Source of the DNA: a virus
Direction: 5' to 3' (one strand)
Virus record (IMG/VR): IMGVR_UViG_3300044825_002279
Location: 1 to 64,000 of that record
DNA length: 64,000 bases
Part shown: piece by piece, positions 23,098 to 30,883 of the stretch
Layout of the letters: each line of letters begins with the position of its first letter
Numbering within the stretch: the stretch's first letter is position 1
Translations under genes and position numbers: made by a program
The notes under the pieces: generated by a model
What the model saw: the letters and a program-made list of their open reading frames with translations, nothing else
What the model was told of the DNA's origin: nothing
Databases searched by the model: none

Positions 23098-23799
23098 TTG
23101 TCCCTCGAGGTCAAGTTTCTCTCGATCGCGGAATCCGGCCTCGCCCTGAAGTCCGAGGACGGCGAGCCCGTGCGGATCGAGGGCTATGCCTCCACGTTCG
23201 GCGGCAAGCCCGACAGCTACGGCGACACCATCGTCAAGGGTGCGTTCACCAAGACGATCCAGGACTGGGGCAAGCGCAAGTATCGGCTCCCGATGCTGCT
23301 CGATCACTACAGCGCGCCCATCGGGCTCTGGACCGAACTGCGTGAAGACAATCGCGGCCTGTGGGCCAAGGGCGAGCTGACGCCGGGCCACACCCTGGCC
23401 TGTGACGTGGCCGCCAGCCTGAAGCACGGGGCCGTCTCGGGCCTGAGCATCGGCTACCGGCCGATCAAGTATACCATGCTGGACAACGGGCAGCGCCGGC
23501 AGCTCGACGAGATCGAGCTCGGCGAGATCTCCGTGGTCGGGCGCCCCGCCAACGATGCCGCTCGGGTCGAGCGGGTCAAGGCGGCCGAGTGCCAGACCGT
23601 GCGGGAACTGGAGCAATGGCTGCGTGAGCGCGGCCTGTCGCACTGGCAGGCCAAGCTGCTCTGCGCCGGCGGATTCGACGCCCTCAAGCAGGCTCGGGAC
23701 GAGCGGCAAGAGGGCGCAAACGGCAACGATGACCCTCGGGACGAGGGGGCGGCGGCCGGTGAGTTCCTGGAGGCCCTGCGGGCGCTCCGGGTGGCTTGA
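23098..23799 (+). CDS. HK97-family prohead protease (233 aa)
   Basis: Serine protease (family S78) that matures the capsid. 'RIEGYASTFGGKPDSYGDTI' is the N-terminal signature, His70 lies in LLDHYSAP, and Ser117 in SGLSIGY. The C-terminal 60 residues are helical with an acidic end. TTG start with GGAG 8 bases upstream. It lies directly before the major capsid protein. Confidence 0.92.
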   Translation: MSLEVKFLSIAESGLALKSEDGEPVRIEGYASTFGGKPDSYGDTIVKGAFTKTIQDWGKRKYRLPMLLDHYSAPIGLWTELREDNRGLWAKGELTPGHTLACDVAASLKHGAVSGLSIGYRPIKYTMLDNGQRRQLDEIELGEISVVGRPANDAARVERVKAAECQTVRELEQWLRERGLSHWQAKLLCAGGFDALKQARDERQEGANGNDDPRDEGAAAGEFLEALRALRVA

Positions 23800-23824
23800 A
23801 CCCCTATCTAACGGATTCCGACAG

Positions 23825-25213
23825 ATGACGGACCTGACCGAGGTCGCCGCAGAGGTCAAGCGCGAGATCGCGCGGATCGGCGACGACACCAAGAAGCTTC
23901 ACGACACGTTCCAGCGCGACCTCAAGGCCGCCCGCGACCTCGCCGAGGAAGGCAAGGCCGACGCCGGCGCGGTCAAGGCGCTCCTCGAGAGTGCGACGAC
24001 CAAGTTCGAGACCCTGGAGGCCAAGCAGCGCGAGAGCGAGGCCCGGGTGCTCTCCGAGGTCGACAAGGTGGGCGCCGCCCTGCGCCGCGTGCACCAGGGC
24101 GACCGCAGCGTCGACCTGCCCAAGGCCACGCACCTCGAGGCCCTGGAGTTCAAGAAGGCCGCGATGTCGGTCCGGGACGAGGCCAAGGCCCAGTCGTTCC
24201 GAACCCTGCAGCTGGGCGACGGCGACGTCGAGCGCTACGCCGAGTACTGCAAGGCGTTCGAGACCCTGTGCCGCAAGGGCGAAAAGTCCCTCAGCTCCGA
24301 GGAATACAAGGCCCTCACGACCGGGTCCGACCCGAACGGCGGCTACGTGGTCCCGGCCGCGATGTCGCAGCGGATCATGACGATCGTCTACGAGACCTCG
24401 CCGATGGACACCATCGCGACGGTCGAGACCATCGGCACCGACCGCCTGGAGATCCCGATCGACGAGGGCGAGGGCGCCTGCGGCTGGGTCGGCGAAGAGG
24501 AGAGCCGGGCCGAGACCGGCACCGCCACGTTCGGCGTCCAGGTGATCCCCGTCCACGAGATCTACGCCAAGCCCCGGGCGACGCAGCGCGTCCTCGAGGA
24601 CTCGAGCCTGGACCTCGAGGGCTGGCTCGCCCGCAAGAACGGCGACAAGATGGCCCGCACGGCCAACACGGCGTTCATCAGCGGGAACGGGGTCAAGAAG
24701 GCCCGCGGGCTGATGAGCTACACCAGCTCGGCCTCCGCGGCGTCGCGCGGCACGCCCATGCACTACGTCTCGGGTGCGGCAGCCCTGCTCACCCCGGACG
24801 TGATCAAGAACCTGCCGCTCAAGGCGCTCAAGGAGCCCTACCACCCGAACGCCCGGTGGCTCATGAAGCGCGCCGCCCTGGCGGCGATCGCGATCTTCCG
24901 CGACGACAGCGGGGCCTCGGCCGGCACCGGCCAGTACCTCTGGACCCCCGGCCTGCGGGACAACTCGATCCAGAGCCAGCTTGCCGGCTACCCGATCACC
25001 CTGGCCGACGACATGCCGGCCGTGGGCGCCGGTAACTTCCCGGTGGCGTTCGGCGACTTCCGGCAGGCCTACACGATCGTGCGGCGCCTGGGGATCACCA
25101 CCCTGCGCGACCCGTACTCGGCCAAGCCCTTCGTGGAGTTCTACAGCCGGATGCGGGTCGGGGCCGACGTCACGAATTTCGAGGCGTTCGTCCTGATCAA
25201 GTGCTCGACGTAA
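23825..25213 (+). CDS. HK97-fold major capsid protein (462 aa)
   Basis: The N-terminal 150 residues are a charged coiled-coil 'delta' scaffold ('TDLTEVAAEVKREIARIGDD'), expected to be removed by the protease next door. The mature shell begins around 'TTGSDPNGGYVVPAAMSQRI'. Typical later segments are 'SSLDLEGWLARKNGDKMART' and 'VAFGDFRQAYTIVRRLGIT'. Starts at ATG 23825. Confidence 0.93.
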   Translation: MTDLTEVAAEVKREIARIGDDTKKLHDTFQRDLKAARDLAEEGKADAGAVKALLESATTKFETLEAKQRESEARVLSEVDKVGAALRRVHQGDRSVDLPKATHLEALEFKKAAMSVRDEAKAQSFRTLQLGDGDVERYAEYCKAFETLCRKGEKSLSSEEYKALTTGSDPNGGYVVPAAMSQRIMTIVYETSPMDTIATVETIGTDRLEIPIDEGEGACGWVGEEESRAETGTATFGVQVIPVHEIYAKPRATQRVLEDSSLDLEGWLARKNGDKMARTANTAFISGNGVKKARGLMSYTSSASAASRGTPMHYVSGAAALLTPDVIKNLPLKALKEPYHPNARWLMKRAALAAIAIFRDDSGASAGTGQYLWTPGLRDNSIQSQLAGYPITLADDMPAVGAGNFPVAFGDFRQAYTIVRRLGITTLRDPYSAKPFVEFYSRMRVGADVTNFEAFVLIKCST

Positions 25214-25305
25214 CGGTCCGAGTGCTCGTCAAGTCCTCAGCAGTAGAGCGCGGCCGTGGGCAGGAAATGCCCCGGCCGCAACTCTAACCCCCACGGAGGC
25301 CCCCG

Positions 25306-25743
25306 ATGGCCATCAATCTCCACGAGCTGCACAACTCGATCAAGTACGAGCCGGGCTATGGCCCGGTCGCGACCGCAGTCGCCGACAACACCGCGATGGC
25401 GACCGCGATCATCGACACGCAGGGGTATCAGGCGGTCGAGTTCATCATCCAGACGGGCACCCTGGCCGACGCGGATGCCACGTTCGCGGTCACGATCGCG
25501 CAGAGCGACGCCTCGAACATGGCCAGCCCCGAGGCGGTCCCGTCCGAGTGCCTCGTCGGCACCCTGGCGGCGGCGAGCTTCACCTTCGCGGCCGACGGCG
25601 TGGTCAAGACCATTGGCGTGGTGCCGTCCAAGGGCGCGGGCAAGCGGTACATCCAGCTGACCGTCACGCCCTCGGGTAACTCCGGTGCAGCGCCCATGGC
25701 AGTCGTCGTGGCCAAGTTGCCCCTGACGTACCCGGCCGCCTGA
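25306..25743 (+). CDS. Head-associated protein, likely decoration (145 aa)
   Basis: Follows the capsid gene after 92 bases, with GGAGG upstream of the ATG. Beta-rich and poor in charged residues ('AVEFIIQTGTLADADATFAV', 'GKRYIQLTVTPSGNSG'), like a surface or tail-attached protein. Proteins in this position often decorate the head. No family is recognised. Confidence 0.7.
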   Translation: MAINLHELHNSIKYEPGYGPVATAVADNTAMATAIIDTQGYQAVEFIIQTGTLADADATFAVTIAQSDASNMASPEAVPSECLVGTLAAASFTFAADGVVKTIGVVPSKGAGKRYIQLTVTPSGNSGAAPMAVVVAKLPLTYPAA

Positions 25744-25806
25744 CCACTTGGTTCGTGATGCGGCGGGGTGGGCCTCAAGCTCGCCCCGCCGGCATGGGAG
25801 ACCGCC

Positions 25807-26097
25807 ATGGCGGCTGTGATCGCTCTTCGTCGGTTCGGCTATGCCGGTGACGCCCTGGGGCTCACCACGCTCTACGTCGAGCCCGGGCAGGAGTTCGACC
25901 TCCCGGACGACATGGTCCCGAGCCTCATGGCCGAGGGCTACGTCGCCCCCGCGGGCCGGATGGCCGACACCATGGCGCCCCCGCTGGAGACCAAGCCCGA
26001 GCCTGCGCCGCTCGCGACCCAGGACCCCGAGGGGCTGGTGACGCCGGCGGCCGAGCCGCTGGAGACCAAGCCGGCGCCGCGCCGCAGGAAGGCCTGA
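25807..26097 (+). CDS. Small structural-region protein with Pro-rich repeats (96 aa)
   Basis: ATG 25807 with GGGAG upstream. The first 45 residues fold as a small domain (ALRRFGYAGDALGLTTLYVE). The rest repeats PPLETKPEPAP and EPLETKPAPRRR, a direct repeat of the LETKP motif. Function unknown. Confidence 0.65.
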   Translation: MAAVIALRRFGYAGDALGLTTLYVEPGQEFDLPDDMVPSLMAEGYVAPAGRMADTMAPPLETKPEPAPLATQDPEGLVTPAAEPLETKPAPRRRKA

Positions 26098-26098
26098 C

Positions 26099-26335
26099 AT
26101 GCGGATCGCAGCCATGGCGGCCATGCTGGCGGTAGCCCACGGGACGGCGATGGCCGGCGACCGTGATCAGGTCCGCGACGGCTCGTGGCGGGACCGGACC
26201 ACCGACACCAGCCGCTCGCTCGACGCCCGCGCCGCCGAGGCCCTGGCCTGGAGCCGCACCGCCGAGGGCCAGCGCGCCGGGTGCGGGTGCTCGCCCGATC
26301 GCAGCAACGGCCAAGCGGACGCGGCGGGGTTCTGA
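26099..26335 (+). CDS. Small secreted protein (78 aa)
   Basis: An N-terminal signal-like segment (MRIAAMAAMLAVAHGTAMA) is followed by a very polar domain ending in a CGC motif. Its stop overlaps the ATG of the next gene (TGATG). No family recognised. Confidence 0.55.
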   Translation: MRIAAMAAMLAVAHGTAMAGDRDQVRDGSWRDRTTDTSRSLDARAAEALAWSRTAEGQRAGCGCSPDRSNGQADAAGF

Positions 26336-26457
26336 TGCTCACCCGCTACGTGCCCGTGGAGTCGTGGCTGCTGGCCCTCGCAGACGGCTGGCGCCTCCCG
26401 CTCGTGCCCGACACCAACCCGACCGGGCATAGCGTGCTCATGTGGAGGTGGGCGTGA
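26335..26457 (+). CDS. Methyltransferase-linked mini-protein, copy B (40 aa)
   Basis: Starts MLTRYVPVESWLLALADGW and ends SVLMWRWA. It resembles the mini-protein at 17676 and overlaps the second methyltransferase by GTGA. Here it lies before the enzyme gene, while copy A lies behind its enzyme. Possibly a small partner or inhibitor of the methyltransferase; inference only. Confidence 0.65.
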   Translation: MLTRYVPVESWLLALADGWRLPLVPDTNPTGHSVLMWRWA

Positions 26458-27104
26458 GGGTCGAGACCATCGGCGACGCGACCCTGTATCTCGGCGACTG
26501 CCGCGATGTGCTCCCGACGCTGGGGTTCGGCTACGCGCTGATTACCGATCCACCCTATGGCCTGGGCGACCTTTGGCAAGGCGGCAAGGTCAAGTGGCGG
26601 CTGCACCATGGCAAGGTCGATTGGGACGCTGATGCTGTGCTTGGCTTGGCCGAGCTAGTTCTGCCCCACGCCGACAAGGCGATCATCTGGGGCGGGCATC
26701 TGTACGACCTGCCCAATGGGCGCGGCTGGCTCATCTGGGACAAGATCGTCCGCGAGTTCACGTCCGGGCATTGCGAACTAGCGTGGACTAATCTCGACCA
26801 GCCGGTGCGCGCGTTTAGCTATTCGCATGGGGCGCTGGCAACCGAGGGTAAGGTTCACCCGACGCAGAAGCCGGTCCCGCTCATGGAGTGGTGCGTCGAG
26901 TTCACGAGCGGCACCGTGCTCGACCCGTTCTGCGGCGCGGGCTCGACCGGCGTCGCGTGCGCCAATCTTGGCCGCCGGTTCATCGGCATCGAGCGCGAGG
27001 TCGAGTGGTTCGACCACGCCTGCCGCCGTATCGAGGCCGCCTACCGCCAACCCAGCCTCTTCACCGAGCCCGTCGCCCGCCCCGTGCAGGAGGCCATGCT
27101 GTGA
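26454..27104 (+). CDS. DNA amino-methyltransferase (216 aa)
   Basis: GTG 26454 with GGAGG upstream, overlapping the mini-protein stop. 'LGDCRDVLPTL' and TDPPYGLGDLW (motif IV, about 30) come before 'DPFCGAGSTGVA' (motif I, about 156), the beta-type order; HPTQKP is the usual companion motif. A compact stand-alone enzyme without a restriction partner, placed inside the head gene block. Likely protects phage DNA or modifies it for packaging or regulation. Confidence 0.88.
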   Translation: MRVETIGDATLYLGDCRDVLPTLGFGYALITDPPYGLGDLWQGGKVKWRLHHGKVDWDADAVLGLAELVLPHADKAIIWGGHLYDLPNGRGWLIWDKIVREFTSGHCELAWTNLDQPVRAFSYSHGALATEGKVHPTQKPVPLMEWCVEFTSGTVLDPFCGAGSTGVACANLGRRFIGIEREVEWFDHACRRIEAAYRQPSLFTEPVARPVQEAML

Positions 27105-27259
27105 GCGGCCTCGTCGTTTGCCTCGCCCTGGCGTGCTTCGCCCTCTCGTTCGCGGCCCTCGGCGCTGGGGATGTCGCGACGTGGGGCTGGTGCATGGCGA
27201 TGGCCGGGGCGCTGGCGGGGTGGGTGTACTACGGCGGCATCGAGGAGCGCGGGGTATGA
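27101..27259 (+). CDS. Small two-helix membrane protein (52 aa)
   Basis: GTG start overlaps the methyltransferase stop. Two hydrophobic segments (LVVCLALACFALSFAALG and WGWCMAMAGALAGWVYY) separated by a short loop. Unknown role, not near the lysis genes. Confidence 0.6.
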   Translation: MSGLVVCLALACFALSFAALGAGDVATWGWCMAMAGALAGWVYYGGIEERGV

Positions 27260-27360
27260 GCCGCGCCGGGTGGACGCCCGAATGGCTGGCCGAACACCTC
27301 GCCGGGAAGGTGGCGCAGGTCGAGCAGCGACCCGAGGCGCAGCCGGCTTCTGACCCCTGA
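27256..27360 (+). CDS. Short protein (34 aa)
   Basis: ATGA overlap with the upstream gene and TGATG with the connector gene. The peptide (MSRAGWTPEWLAEHLAGKVA...) is one amphipathic helix with a polar tail. Support comes from coupling only. Confidence 0.5.
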   Translation: MSRAGWTPEWLAEHLAGKVAQVEQRPEAQPASDP

Positions 27361-28037
27361 TGGCCATCATCTCGACCACCACGGCGGCGACGCGGCGCAG
27401 CCTCACGACGGCCGAGCGCTACCGCGAGCTGATGCCCGCGACCGACGCCCTGGAGGCCAAGCTCGAATCCCTGATCGGGCAGGCGACCGCCGCGATCGAG
27501 CGCTACCTCGGCCGCATCGTCGCCCGCGAGCGCGTCACGGAGCGGCTGCGCCTCGACGCCTCGACGGTGTGCTGCGTCCTGGAGCGCCGGCCCGTGGTGA
27601 CGATCCACGCCGTCACGGTCGAGGGCCAGGCGCTCGACGCCACCCGGTACCGGGTCGAGAACCCCTCGGCGGGGCTGCTGCGCCTGGAGGGCTCTGGCCC
27701 CAACGCGCTGTGGGACGAGCTGGTCGGCCAGTACGGCCAGGGTGACTACGGCTACCGCTCCGGCCCGCCGCGCACGCTGGTCTACGAGATCGACTACACG
27801 GCCGGCTTCGCGGTGCCGGGCCAGGGGATCGACCCGGTGACCCTGCCCGACGACCTAGAGGCCGCGTGCCAGCTGGCGGTGCGCGGCGTCCTGGAGCGGC
27901 AGGAGCGCAGCGCCGGCGTCGTGTCCGAGAAGCTCGGCGATGCCTCGTGGACCTATGCCCCCGCCGCGGTGACCGCCGGCCTGCTCACCGACGACGTCAA
28001 GGCCCTGATCGACCCCTATCGAAACGTGGCGCTCTGA
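27360..28037 (+). CDS. Head-tail connector, gp6/phiE125 gp8 type (225 aa)
   Basis: Helical N-terminal part with 'LESLIGQATAAIERYLGRI' and the C-terminal 'LEAACQLAVRGVLERQE', the pattern of head-completion connectors that sit below the portal. Start ATG 27360 is coupled to the upstream stop. The position ahead of the head-closure gene agrees. Confidence 0.8.
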   Translation: MAIISTTTAATRRSLTTAERYRELMPATDALEAKLESLIGQATAAIERYLGRIVARERVTERLRLDASTVCCVLERRPVVTIHAVTVEGQALDATRYRVENPSAGLLRLEGSGPNALWDELVGQYGQGDYGYRSGPPRTLVYEIDYTAGFAVPGQGIDPVTLPDDLEAACQLAVRGVLERQERSAGVVSEKLGDASWTYAPAAVTAGLLTDDVKALIDPYRNVAL

Positions 28038-28038
28038 G

Positions 28039-28401
28039 ATGCCCGTGATGTCGCCCCGCATGCTGCCGCAGCGGGTCCGGATCGAGCGCCTGACGCGCGT
28101 CTCGGACGGCCAGCGCGGCTGGGTCGAGAGCCGCATCCTGATCGTGGCTGCTGCTGCCTGCCGCCTGGGCTCGGCCCGACTGTCGACCTTCCAGGCCCAG
28201 GACGGCCAGCTGGTCTCCGAGGTCCAGCGCGATGCGTGGTTCAAGCGAGAGACCGACGTCCGGGTCGGCGACGTCCTGACGCTCGCGGGCCAGACCCTGG
28301 AGCTACGGGTCGAGAGCGTCGAAATCCAGGCCGATGGCGCCTACCGCAAGGCCAAGGTCACGGACGAGCAGCCGGACCCGGGCGTGGCGGTGGCGGCGTG
28401 A
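28039..28401 (+). CDS. Head closure / head-tail adaptor protein (120 aa)
   Basis: Small beta-barrel adaptor of the SPP1 gp16/HK97 gp7 kind: 'LPQRVRIERLTRVSDGQRGW' opens as in that family, and 'VRVGDVLTLAGQTLELRVES' is the middle. Coupled by GTGA to the next gene. Confidence 0.75.
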   Translation: MPVMSPRMLPQRVRIERLTRVSDGQRGWVESRILIVAAAACRLGSARLSTFQAQDGQLVSEVQRDAWFKRETDVRVGDVLTLAGQTLELRVESVEIQADGAYRKAKVTDEQPDPGVAVAA

Positions 28402-28874
28402 GCCAGAACGTCCTCCTCGACGACCTGAACCTGCGGATCAAGCTGCGCCGCATCCTGCTCGACGCGGGCCGCAAGGCCGGGGCCGGGATGGCGGGCCACC
28501 TGCAGCGCAAGCTCAACGTCTCGGCCCGGGTCGGCACGCCCGGCAGCGAGAAGGCCCGCAAGGCCGCGGCCAAGAAGGCCCGGCGCCGCGTGGCCCGGTT
28601 CCTGTTCCAGGCCAGCAAGCCCGGCGAGGCGCCGCGGAAGCGAACCGGCACGCTGCAGAAGTCGGTCGCGGCCGAGCTGCGCTACGACCTGGGCCGGGAA
28701 ACCCTCACGGTCCGGGTCGGGACCAACGTCGAGTATGGCCGGCACCTGGAGTACGGGACGCGCAAGATGGCGGCGCGGCCATGGCTCAGGCCGGGGCTGG
28801 TGGAGTACGGGCCGACGTTCAACCGCGTGGTGCTCGCCGAGATCCGGCGGCAGATCCGCGGCGGGGCGATCTAG
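28398..28874 (+). CDS. HK97 gp10-like neck/tail-completion protein (158 aa)
   Basis: GTG start. Family traits: a basic helical N-terminus and 'GTNVEYGRHLEYGTRKMAAR' followed by PWLRPG, typical of HK97 gp10 proteins that join tail to head. Confidence 0.82.
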   Translation: MSQNVLLDDLNLRIKLRRILLDAGRKAGAGMAGHLQRKLNVSARVGTPGSEKARKAAAKKARRRVARFLFQASKPGEAPRKRTGTLQKSVAAELRYDLGRETLTVRVGTNVEYGRHLEYGTRKMAARPWLRPGLVEYGPTFNRVVLAEIRRQIRGGAI

Positions 28875-28919
28875 GGTGGTCGGCCCCGAACCGCGCCTCA
28901 CCCGGCACCGTGAACCCTG

Positions 28920-29345
28920 ATGGCCGCCGGCATCCCCGACGCCCTGGGCGACGCCATCGCGGCCGACCCCGAGTTCGCGGACTGGCTGGCGCGTTACCGG
29001 GACGAGCCCGCGATCTTCTCGGCCGACCTGGCACCGCCCGACGCCACCATGCCCTATCTCGCGATCGGCCTGGCGATCACGGACGTCGGCTCGCCGCTGC
29101 TGTCCGGCCGCGAGGGCCCGCGCGACGTGGTGCGCGATCTCAAGCTCTGGGCGCCCGCCACCGGCAGCGTGGCCCAGATCGACGCCAAGGCCGAGCGGCT
29201 GCGCGAGATCCTGGCCGGCCGCGTGATCCAGGTCGCGGGCTACCAGGGTGCGCGGGTCTCGGTGGTCAACGGCCCGGTGGGGCTTTCGGCAGACGACGAC
29301 GCCTACGGCCGCCTAGTCACGGTCCGGGTCCATCTGACCAGGTGA
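28920..29345 (+). CDS. Tail terminator-like protein (141 aa)
   Basis: Alpha/beta protein with 'PYLAIGLAITDVGSPLLSG' and 'RDVVRDLKLWAPATGSVAQI', which resembles the DUF3168/gp17-type tail-completion proteins. The order (connector, closure, gp10, terminator, tail tube) is the normal one. Confidence 0.7.
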   Translation: MAAGIPDALGDAIAADPEFADWLARYRDEPAIFSADLAPPDATMPYLAIGLAITDVGSPLLSGREGPRDVVRDLKLWAPATGSVAQIDAKAERLREILAGRVIQVAGYQGARVSVVNGPVGLSADDDAYGRLVTVRVHLTR

Positions 29346-29354
29346 TGTGACGGC

Positions 29355-29696
29355 ATGGCGACGCTCTCAGTCCAGACCAAGTCCGCAGTGGGCAAGTCGT
29401 TCTCGCTCGCGGCGGCCACCAGCGGCGGCGACGTCGTGCCGAACACCGACGGCGGTGTCGTCGTGCTCGTCCAGAACGCCGACGCCAGCGCCAAGACCGT
29501 GACGGTCAAGTCCTACTACGCGGCCACGCCCCCGGCCGGCACCGCCAAGACGGATCTGGCCGTCGTGGTCGCAGCCGGCGAGGTCGCGAAGATCGGGCCG
29601 CTCGACGCCCAGACATGGAACAACTCCAGCGCCCAGGTGGAGCTCACCTACTCGGCCGTGACGAATGTCAAGGTCGCGGCCTACAAGGGGTCCTGA
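29355..29696 (+). CDS. Beta-rich structural protein (113 aa)
   Basis: Uncharged, Ala/Val/Thr-rich strands (GGVVVLVQNADASAKTVTVK) suggest an Ig-like sandwich. It lies between the tail terminator and the major tail protein, so it is probably a virion surface protein; no family recognised. Confidence 0.6.
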   Translation: MATLSVQTKSAVGKSFSLAAATSGGDVVPNTDGGVVVLVQNADASAKTVTVKSYYAATPPAGTAKTDLAVVVAAGEVAKIGPLDAQTWNNSSAQVELTYSAVTNVKVAAYKGS

Positions 29697-29699
29697 TAG

Positions 29700-30110
29700 A
29701 TGACGGTCGCCACGATCGACTCCCAGGGCACGCTGGTCGCGGTTGACGGCGTGGTCGTCGGGGGCGTCAAGGGCGTCTCCGGCCTGGGCTCCGGCTCGCC
29801 GTCCGAGCGTGACCGGACCACCCTGGCCGATACCAAGTTCAAGCGCATCGGCATGGGCCTGCGCGACGGCGGGCAGGTGACGCTCGACATCCTGGTCGAC
29901 ACCACCGACGCCGGCCAGCGCAAGCTCTACCGCTACTGGAAGGACGCGACGCGCGGATCGTTCACCCTGACCCTGGTGAACGGCTCGACCCGGACCTTCT
30001 ACGCCTACGTGACCACCTTCGCCGAGAATCTCAATTCCGACACGGACGTCATGGGCTCGTGCCAGCTCCGCGTCGACGGCGAGATCACCGGCTTCCCGGA
30101 CCCGAGCTGA
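29700..30110 (+). CDS. Major tail (tube) protein (136 aa)
   Basis: Features of siphovirus tube proteins: 'SERDRTTLADTKFKRIGMGL', 'DGGQVTLDILVDTTDAGQ' and 'SDTDVMGSCQLRVDGEITG'. It precedes the tail chaperone genes and the tape measure gene. Confidence 0.8.
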   Translation: MTVATIDSQGTLVAVDGVVVGGVKGVSGLGSGSPSERDRTTLADTKFKRIGMGLRDGGQVTLDILVDTTDAGQRKLYRYWKDATRGSFTLTLVNGSTRTFYAYVTTFAENLNSDTDVMGSCQLRVDGEITGFPDPS

Positions 30111-30116
30111 TAGCCC

Positions 30117-30539
30117 ATGACCGATGACGCCGTCCCGCTGGAGATCGGCGGCCATCGCCTGACGCTCCGCTACCCCCTGGGCGTCCTGAGCGGCATTCAG
30201 CGCCGCCTCGGGTGTCGCGACCTCGAGGACGTCCTGGCCCGCGTCGAGGCCCTGCAGCCACCCATGCCGGCCGACGGCCAGACGCTCGACGCCCGCCGGT
30301 GGATCATGGGCGTGGACCTGATCGACCTCCAGGAAATCGCCTGGTACGGCATCGGCCCGGGCGGCGGCCACGCTGTGTTCCCGACCTCGGACGATCTCGG
30401 GCTGGCGATCAAGGGCAACATGCTGGCCCAGGTCCTGGTCGCGATCGCCCACGGGGTGGCCGTCCAGTTCGCCAATCCCGCAGCCGCCCCGGACAACCCC
30501 GACCCCCCTCCGGTGGCGGGGGCGAGCCCCTCGGCCTAG
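30117..30539 (+). CDS. Tail assembly chaperone, gpG-like (140 aa)
   Basis: Placed between tail tube and tape measure like lambda G. Helical, with a Pro-rich C-terminus reading through CCCCCCT. The downstream frame is -1 relative to this one, as in G/GT systems. No sequence family is clear; the call rests on position and the slip site. Confidence 0.75.
   Translation: MTDDAVPLEIGGHRLTLRYPLGVLSGIQRRLGCRDLEDVLARVEALQPPMPADGQTLDARRWIMGVDLIDLQEIAWYGIGPGGGHAVFPTSDDLGLAIKGNMLAQVLVAIAHGVAVQFANPAAAPDNPDPPPVAGASPSA
30503..30509 (+). promoter_or_regulatory. Probable -1 ribosomal frameshift site
   Basis: C CCC CCT in the X-XXY-YYZ form, in frame with gpG. Slipping back one base leads into an open -1 frame (P-S-G-G-G-G-E-P-L-G-L-E-G) that continues to 30883, giving a gpGT-like fusion of about 250 residues. 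Confidence 0.7.
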
Positions 30540-30544
30540 AGGGG

Positions 30545-30883
30545 ATGGTCGAGACCGCGATCGCGTGGTTCGGCCTCTCGCTTCCCGCCGCCCTGGACCT
30601 CACGCTCTACCAGTACCGGGTCTACCATCGCGCACAGCGGCGCACGATCCGTGACCAGCACGAGCGCGACATGCGCCTGGCGTGGCTCACGGCCGCGATG
30701 ACCACCAAGCCGATCACCTACAAGGCCCTGGAGCGCCTGATCGCCGGCAAGGGCTCGGAGGATCCCGAGCTGCAGATCCGGCGCGAGCGCATCATGGCCG
30801 AGTTCGACGACGCCTACATGGCCGAGCGGGCGGCCGAGAAGGCTGCGGCCATGAGTGCCCAGGATACCAACCATGGCGGGTGA
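30545..30883 (+). CDS. gpT-like part of the tail assembly chaperone (112 aa, or -1 fusion)
   Basis: This frame (start MVETAIAWFGL, GAGGGG close before it) is -1 to the gpG gene and is probably made mainly as the extension of gpG by slippage at 30503-30509. It is helical and charged ('ALDLTLYQYRVYHRAQRRTI', LERLIAGKGSED). It ends inside the start of the tape measure gene. Confidence 0.75.
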   Translation: MVETAIAWFGLSLPAALDLTLYQYRVYHRAQRRTIRDQHERDMRLAWLTAAMTTKPITYKALERLIAGKGSEDPELQIRRERIMAEFDDAYMAERAAEKAAAMSAQDTNHGG

